This document shows, one piece after another, positions 58,813 to 64,000 of a DNA stretch of 64,000 nt. The DNA is from Desulforamulus profundi (GTDB lineage Bacteria > Bacillota_B > Desulfotomaculia > Desulfotomaculales > Desulfotomaculaceae), in assembly GCF_002607855.1 (NCBI RefSeq), contig NZ_AWQQ01000006.1, positions 14,356 to 78,355 of the forward strand, given 5' to 3'. Made by a program: the position numbers and the translations under genes. The notes beneath the pieces were generated by a model, which was not told the origin of the DNA, searched no databases, and saw only the letters and a program-made list of their open reading frames with translations. Position 1 is the first letter of the stretch. Each line of letters begins with the position of its first letter.

Positions 58813-58916
58813 CTGTTTTGACCTCCTAATATTATGTCGCTCCCCGAATCAACAGAAATATATTCTCTAAGGAACAGGATAATTCCTGCTTTCTTAACAA
58901 ATGCTGGCCAAAAGTC

Positions 58917-59814
58917 CTACAATTGGCTCAATTTTTCGTGCTCTCGCGCCCAGTGCTGGTAATTTCTTTCAAATGTTTCCATTTTTACCCCCAGCGCATC
59001 GGGTATGGCCTGGTCGATTTTGTTGTTCTTAGCCAGGCTCTCCAAAATGGCTTTCAAGGATTCTTCACCATAGACTTCCGCGATGTAGCGGACAGCCAAG
59101 TAGGACTGCCGGTAGGCCAGCGATTGGTTGGGCAGGCTGTCAAAATATATGTCCATTTCGTCCAGCCGGTAAAGGGGTTGGTCCAATGAGGACTCTGTAT
59201 TTTCAAATTCAAAACCTGTTAACTTAAATTCTTCATACTGGGCTATACCTCGGTAAACCAGCGGGTGTAATTGCCTACGGTGACATAATCCACCACCAGG
59301 TGGGTAAACTCATGGGCCATGGGGCCTGAATTCATAAATTCATCCCGGTAGAGGTGAGGGTCTTCTTCGGCAACCCATACGTTGGGGGAAAGAACCCGGA
59401 TAACACCGGTCCAGTAGACGCCCATGGCGCTTTCGTTGGCCGGCAGCCGAAGTTACGGTTTAGTTCCGATCTGGAAGGATAAACGATCACGGGAATCTTT
59501 GACCGGTTGGTGTACCCGTATTTCCCGGCGATAGGGTTGTAAAACTTTTCTGCTGTGGCCAGGACCAGCCGGGCATCTGCTTCATTTCCTTCGGGATAGC
59601 GAACGATAAAATGGTCCCCGTTCAGGGTCTCCATATGGCGGGTGGTCCAGAGGGCCTTTTGTTTTAAGGTCTCACGGAAGACCGTATAGGTGCCGGAGCG
59701 AATCACGTTTGGCAGTTTCACAAAGAAAGCTGCCAGTACAAGTAAGGCAGCCAGGGTGATTCCTAAATAACGGTGCATTCTAGCCGCATCTGTGTTTTGT
59801 TGAACTTTAGGCAT
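58917..59814 (-). CDS. MA-like metallopeptidase (HEFTH type), two frameshifts
   Basis: About 300 aa with an N-terminal membrane anchor (YLGITLAALLVLAAFFVKLP) and a gluzincin-like active site MAHEFTHLVVDYVTVG. Breaks at about 59447 and 59248 are each one missing G; repaired they read RNFGWPANESAMGVYWTG and RWFTEGIAQYEEFKLTG, placing a Glu as third zinc ligand candidate (TEGIAQYEE). Role unknown, perhaps spore or cell-surface related. Confidence 0.78.
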
Positions 59815-59890
59815 AGTAGCACCTCTTCTAACTAGTTAATCAGTTTCTATTATAGTACCCTGATGGTGCCAGTCCTAGTGGAAATATAAA

Positions 59891-59917
59891 GAAGCCGGGC
59901 ATTTATCGCCCGGCTTC
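59891..59917 (-). terminator. Terminator overlapping the TPR gene end
   Basis: GAAGCCGGGC/GCCCGGCTTC stem, followed by TTTATATTT; the TPR stop codon lies in the loop. Confidence 0.85.
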
Positions 59918-60481
59918 CGCTTTCCAACTTTCAATGGATTTGCGTGCTTCTTCGGCTTTTGGTCCGTCCTTCTGGGTTTCCAGAACTTTTTCCATATGGG
60001 CTATGGCAGCCTGGTAATCCTTCTTGGCCGCCAGCAGTTTGGCATACTGAAAATTCACATCCGGGTTGGCAGGTTCAATTTCCAACGCCTTTTTTAATTC
60101 CTGTTCCGCTTCATTGGTTTTGCCTTGGGTGTAATACACCAGTGCCAGGTCTTGGCGGGCGGAGATATCCTCGGGGTCCAATTGTATCACTTTTTCATAG
60201 GTTCCCCTGGCCTGCTCCACCTTGCCGGCCTGACTGTAATAGGAAGCCAGGGAAAGCAAAAGTCCTTTGTCATTGGGTTTGTCCTTAGACTGTTCTTCCA
60301 GTAATTTAATGCGCTCTTCCAGGGTAGTGGGGGCCTGGGACTCTTTTTGAGCGCCGCCGAAACCGGTCCAAACCAACGAGGAACCGATTAAGCCCAGTGA
60401 CAGGACTGCTACCAATACCCCAAAGACGATACGCTGCAGGCGTTTTTGCCTGGCCCGGGGAGATAAGTGCTTAAAAAACAA
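59903..60481 (-). CDS. Membrane-anchored TPR protein
   Basis: 192 aa: short basic N-terminus, one membrane helix (residues 19-41, IVFGVLVAVLSLGLIGSSLV), then about three tetratricopeptide repeats (LLLSLASYYSQAGKVEQARG; ALVYYTQGKTNEAEQELKKA; QYAKLLAAKKDYQAAIAHME). A scaffold for protein contacts; partners unknown. Intact. Confidence 0.85.
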   Translation of the reverse strand: MFFKHLSPRARQKRLQRIVFGVLVAVLSLGLIGSSLVWTGFGGAQKESQAPTTLEERIKLLEEQSKDKPNDKGLLLSLASYYSQAGKVEQARGTYEKVIQLDPEDISARQDLALVYYTQGKTNEAEQELKKALEIEPANPDVNFQYAKLLAAKKDYQAAIAHMEKVLETQKDGPKAEEARKSIESWKAEAGR

Positions 60482-60551
60482 ACTTCTTCACCTCAGTTTA
60501 CTGCCAATAATTGCTATGGACAATCATAACAAATTGTTCAATAAAAGTAAA

Positions 60552-60574
60552 CCTCCCGTGCAACATCCGGGAGG
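60552..60574 (-). terminator. Terminator after the G5/M23 gene
   Basis: CCTCCCG/CGGGAGG stem followed on the minus strand by TTTACTTTTATT. Confidence 0.8.
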
Positions 60575-60585
60575 TATCATACGTC

Positions 60586-61932
60586 TTATATATAGCCGAT
60601 GGGATTTCTAGGCACCCCATTAACGATTACTTCAAAGTGCAGGTGCGGTCCGCTGGATCTGCCGGTGGAACCAATTCGACCGATGTTTTGACCCCTTTCA
60701 ACGCTTTGACCCACACTGACATTGATGGTGGATAGGTGGGCGTAACGGGTTACAATACCGTTGCCGTGACTGATGTCCACACATTTGCCATAGCCGCCGT
60801 ACCAGCCGGCCCGGATGACCCGCCCGGAGTTATAGGCGCCCACGGGAGAACCGTATGGCCTTCCCAGGTCGATACCGGTGTGCATGCGCCCGTTTCTCAT
60901 ACCGAAGGGCGATAAAATGGCGCCGCCCGGCCTGTAACCACGGGATGCCACCATGGTCTGAGCACTGCGTTCAATGATCTGCGGCTTTGCTTCTTTCAGT
61001 ACTTTTTCACTTAAAATGGTTCGCTCGGTCTCCAGACCGTTTACAGCAATAATCTTATAGGTAACTTCCTTTTGACCGGTTTCACCCTTCTGGATCACTT
61101 TTGTCCTACCAAAGGGTAGTGTGGAGTTTTTTCTCACCTGCTGGGCCAGGACAATATCTTCCTTAACGGTTTTTTCGGCAACAGCCACCACATTGATGAT
61201 GGGTTCCGGCACGCCGACCATTTTGATCTTCTGGCCAATCTGCATTTTTTCAGGTTCAAATCCCGGGTTGTTAGCCAGCAAATCGTCCGGGCTTACTTTG
61301 CATGCAAGGGCAATGTCCCACAGGGTGTCGCCTTCTTTTACCGTGTAATACCTTGGGGTGTCCGATTCACCTTTGAGGCGGCTTAAAGCAGCCTCCGGCG
61401 ACAACACTCTCTCTGCCTTGACAGGTACTTCCACCACGGCAACCTTTTCCTGGAAGTCTACCTTAAAGTCAGAGCCCACCTGGAAGGACTGTTTTAGTTT
61501 TTCCAGCACCGTTTCTGCTGTTGCCTTATCTTTTACCGCTACCTTTAAACTGCCGTTTACCTCTATGCCTGCAGCCGTAGCTTCAAAGGTTAACCTCTGG
61601 GCCAGCAGTTGTTTGAGTTTTTCTTCACTAACTAAATCAGTCTGTGACCCGGTTTTCTTATATGTAATCTTTTGCAGGGATTTCACGTTGGGTACTTTGT
61701 CCTGTTGTTCTTTGACTAACGAATTAACGACCGCTTCTGCCACAGCCTTGTTTTTTACCACTGCCACAATCTGACCGTCAACTTCAACGGCACAAGCTCC
61801 GTTGGCTCTTGCTGCGGAAATCATTCCAAAAACCAACACCAAAACCAAAAATGCGGACATGCCTTGCTTGAACGTTTTTGGCTGTTTCTCCAGCCAAGCC
61901 TTCATAGACGCAAACTTCTCTTGTAACCGCAT
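60586..61932 (-). CDS. LysM-G5-M23 peptidoglycan endopeptidase
   Basis: 448 aa, intact. N-terminal membrane segment (AFLVLVLVFGMISAARA), a repeated YabE-like region (about 45-175), LysM (YYTVKEGDTLWDIALACKVS), G5 domain (TKVIQKGETGQKEVTYKIIAVNG) and C-terminal M23 with HTGIDLGRPYG and SGPHLHFEVIVNG. Secreted or tethered wall hydrolase, of the kind common in spore formers. Confidence 0.93.
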   Translation of the reverse strand: MRLQEKFASMKAWLEKQPKTFKQGMSAFLVLVLVFGMISAARANGACAVEVDGQIVAVVKNKAVAEAVVNSLVKEQQDKVPNVKSLQKITYKKTGSQTDLVSEEKLKQLLAQRLTFEATAAGIEVNGSLKVAVKDKATAETVLEKLKQSFQVGSDFKVDFQEKVAVVEVPVKAERVLSPEAALSRLKGESDTPRYYTVKEGDTLWDIALACKVSPDDLLANNPGFEPEKMQIGQKIKMVGVPEPIINVVAVAEKTVKEDIVLAQQVRKNSTLPFGRTKVIQKGETGQKEVTYKIIAVNGLETERTILSEKVLKEAKPQIIERSAQTMVASRGYRPGGAILSPFGMRNGRMHTGIDLGRPYGSPVGAYNSGRVIRAGWYGGYGKCVDISHGNGIVTRYAHLSTINVSVGQSVERGQNIGRIGSTGRSSGPHLHFEVIVNGVPRNPIGYI

Positions 61933-62087
61933 GGTTCAACTCCTTTCGGGAACAAATCTGATCATTCTCTATGGAACCCTATTCAGTTGGAAAAGAAGTC
62001 GTAGAAAGGCAAAATAAGGCACGTATATTTTACCACAATACTTTGTCCGAGTAAAGTTTTTGTAAATGACATGTTGTTGTAAATGAC

Positions 62088-62126
62088 AAAGGACTCCGCT
62101 CCCACAGTGATAAAACGGAGTCCTTT
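62088..62126 (-). terminator. Bidirectional terminator after scfB
   Basis: AAAGGACTCCG/CGGAGTCCTTT stem with a long loop. Followed by ATTTTTT on the plus strand and GTCATTT on the minus strand. Confidence 0.75.
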
Positions 62127-62131
62127 ATTTT

Positions 62132-63483
62132 TTAAGCCAGTCCGGCCTGCTTAACCTGCAAATAGATGGCACATTCAAACCGTTTTCTGGCCAGATGACA
62201 ACCGATTTCGTAAGGTTTCAGCAAATTGTCATTGAAGGCCTGGGCGTTGGCATGACAGCCGCCGCTGCAGTAAAATTTGGCCCAGCAGTTGGTGCATTGG
62301 GGCTTGTTGTAAATGTGGGCCTGGCGGAATGTTTCTATAATGTCCGGGTTTTTAATGCCCTCGTTCACATGGCCCAGTAAAAACTCCGGTTTGCCGACAA
62401 ATTGATGACAGGGGTACAGATCTCCCTCCGGTGTGACCGCCAGGTACTCATAGCCTGCACCGCATCCGGACAGACGTTTGGGCAGGCAGGGGCCGCCGTT
62501 TAAATCGATGTTGAAGTGGAAGAAATTAACCGGCTCTCCGGCTTCCCGGCGGGCCAGGAGTTGCCGGGTTAACTTCTCGTACTCTTGCATCAGGACGGGA
62601 AGGTCCTCTTCCCGGAAGGCATAGTCTGTCTCGTTGCCTGCCACCACCGGTTCCACGGAAATATCCCGGAAGCCCTGCTCCGCCATGTGGAGGACATCCT
62701 GGCTGAAATCCAGGTTGTGCCGGGTATAGGTTCCCCGGATGTAGTAACCGCCCGGCGGTTTTTGCTGTACATACTCCTGAAATGCCCCCAGCACCCTGTC
62801 ATAGGACCCTTTGCCCGCGGGAGTGGGCCGCATGGCATTATGGACTTCGGGCCGACCGTCCAAACTTAATACCGCAGCCATTTGGTTTTCCAGGAGAAAC
62901 TGCTGCACCTCTTTGTTTAATAGCACGCCGTTGGTGGTCAGGGTAAATTTGATTTCCTTGCCGGCCTGTTTGGCTTTTTCCCTGCCGTAGGGGACCAGCT
63001 CTTTGATCACTTTAAAATTAAGCAGGGGTTCCCCGCCGAAAAAATCAATTTCAATGTGTTTACGGTTACCCGATTGATCAATCAAAAATCAATGGCTGCC
63101 CGTCCCGTTTCAGCGGACAGCAAGCCACTGGGGCCGCCAAACTGCCCCTGGCCGGCAAAGCAGTATTTGCACCGCAAGTTGCAGTCGTGGGCCGCGTGGA
63201 GGCACAGGGCCTTGACCACACCGTCCCTCCTGGGCCGGTAGCCCTCCTGGTGTGGATCGGTGGTATACAAAAGGCCTTCCTCTTGTAGAGTGTTTATTTC
63301 AGCCAGTGCCTGTTCAATTTCCTCTGGGTTGTACTGAGGGGTCAGGGTCTGTAAGATTCCCTCCCCGGATTTTACCTGGTAGAGTTCTAAAATATCCCAC
63401 ACCAGTTCATCCACCACATGGACTGCCCCGCTGTGGACATCTAAGACAATGCGGACACCGTCAAATATAAATTTATGTATCAT
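62132..63483 (-). CDS. scfB: SCIFF peptide radical SAM maturase, frameshifted
   Basis: Radical SAM enzyme forming thioether cross-links in the SCIFF peptide. About 450 aa. N-terminal peptide-recognition part (MIHKFIFDGVRIVLDVHSGA), radical SAM motif CNLRCKYCFAGQG, and a SPASM domain (CGAGYEYLAVTPEGDLYPCH; CTNCWAKFYCSGGCHANA). One T restored at 63084-63088 gives AAIDFLIDQSGNRKHIEIDF and joins the halves. The precursor gene lies about 200 nt upstream. Confidence 0.93.
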
Positions 63484-63685
63484 AAAGCCCTCCGATTAGA
63501 AAAGCTTGGTTTTCTGCTTCCTTGTGCCCTTTGATACAACAGGGGCTTGGCGGAGCTTAGCTTTTCTTACACTATCAACGATAAAATTTATGCGCCAAAT
63601 AGTCAAAAAATTACCTTATCCCCACGGGGAAAAGGATCCCGAGGAGACAAGGTTGTGGTTTTGCTGTGTTTCCGACTTGAACTGC

Positions 63686-63813
63686 TTACGCTTGCTTGGC
63701 GCAAACCTGGTTGCCTACGGTGCAAGAGGTTTTGCAAGCAGACTGGCAGGAAGTGGCACACTCACCGCAACCGCCGGTTTTCAGGGTTGCAGTTAAGGAC
63801 TTCTTATTTAATG
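63686..63813 (-). CDS. scfA: SCIFF precursor peptide, start not resolved
   Basis: Minus strand reads TLNKKSLTATLKTGGCGECA then TSCQSACKTSCTVGNQVCAK QA and TAA at 63686-63688: six Cys in the strict SCIFF spacing (CGEC, SC, AC, SC, VC). No ATG, GTG or TTG is in frame, and a stop lies just upstream (about 63817). The adjacent frame offers HIK, as in the usual MKHIKTL start, so an indel near 63812 and a damaged start codon are likely. Given the partner maturase, I regard it as a real gene with sequence errors. Confidence 0.75.
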
Positions 63814-63819
63814 TGAATT

Positions 63820-64000
63820 AAGTTGTCAAGGTATTGACACTTTGGAAATAAATAACAGCTCCCCTTGTTATCCTAAAATGTTCTTGGTGAGCCCCAGAGG
63901 TTAACTTAAATTAAAGTGGCGCCGAAGGGAAGTCTTGACGGACGGGGTCCCCGCGTGTGGTACAATCGAGTAACCGGCGGGGCGCAATCTGTTAAAGCAA
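63820..64000. other. Window-end region without a recognised gene
   Basis: Minus strand has AAGGGGAG about 50 nt before scfA, a possible ribosome site if the true start is further upstream than drawn. Plus strand shows TTGACG (63935) and TACAAT (63961), too far apart for a good promoter. Confidence 0.3.

Noticed and set aside
63935..63966. TTGACG...TACAAT as a plus-strand promoter
   Set aside because: The spacer is 20 nt, too long for a standard sigma-A promoter, and no gene follows inside the window.

Overview
The window looks like a chromosomal stretch of a Gram-positive, endospore-forming, sulfate-reducing bacterium of the Desulfotomaculum/Desulforamulus type (Peptococcaceae). The evidence is dissimilatory sulfite reductase genes (dsrA, dsrB, dsrD, dsrM, dsrK, dsrC) with only the MK part of the membrane complex, spore genes (sleB, ypeB, spo0F), the futalosine menaquinone genes mqnB and mqnD, and Firmicutes gene order (glyA-rpiB-ywlE-mntP-ywlC, prmC-prfA, rpmE-rho, fba-spo0F, pyrG-argS). 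Nearly every gene is on the minus strand, so transcription runs from high to low coordinates.

Layout by coordinate: 1-2803 F1Fo ATP synthase (atpZ-I-B-E-F-H, cut at the window edge). 3097-10079 wecB, a MazG-like pyrophosphohydrolase, dCMP deaminase, glyA, rpiB, an LMW phosphatase, a candidate type I toxin-antitoxin, mntP and ywlC. 10388-18523 a NicO transporter, prmC, prfA, a DUF1385 protein, rpmE, an unexplained 1-kb region, a LysM/M23 peptidase, rho and a DUF2062 protein. 18933-28240 transaldolase, fba, a Zn-ribbon protein, spo0F, a Yip1 protein, sppA, pyrG, xapX, argS and a DUF1934 protein. 28404-31319 dsrA-dsrB-dsrD with promoter and leader. 31598-35788 an aminotransferase, an Lrp regulator, their T-box leader, ypeB and sleB. 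35907-40606 ferredoxin-dsrM-dsrK-dsrC-cbiA/dsrN. 41084-45835 an accessory patch with a ylbF-like gene, recQ, a RAYT transposase, gene wrecks and a TPP riboswitch without its gene. 45802-52268 a TAXI-type TRAP transporter, an MFS transporter, deoC and a lipid kinase. 52393-63813 a PAP2-like protein, topB, mqnD-mqnB, rlmH, murA, an MA peptidase, TPR and G5/M23 proteins, and the SCIFF radical-SAM pair.

Two things colour the whole annotation. First, about 36 single-gene frameshifts hit 28 genes, including essential ones (pyrG, rho, fba, rpmE, dsrC, dsrK, topB). Almost all look like one missing base, usually G or C in a short homopolymer. I read them as sequencing or consensus errors and give the joined genes. 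Second, intergenic space is full of dispersed repeats. The clearest is a REP-like unit (core AAGAACCGTCCCC between AATTCAAG/CTTGAATT arms), present ten times and lying next to a REP-associated tyrosine transposase.

The most interesting items are the RAYT/REP pair and the mutY wreck that ends exactly at a REP unit, a 25-codon membrane toxin with a convergent antisense RNA and 5'-3' mRNA pairing, the orphan TPP riboswitch, the dsrAB leader, the T-box before an Lrp/aminotransferase operon, and an unexplained structured region with a small ORF at 14.8-15.2 kb.
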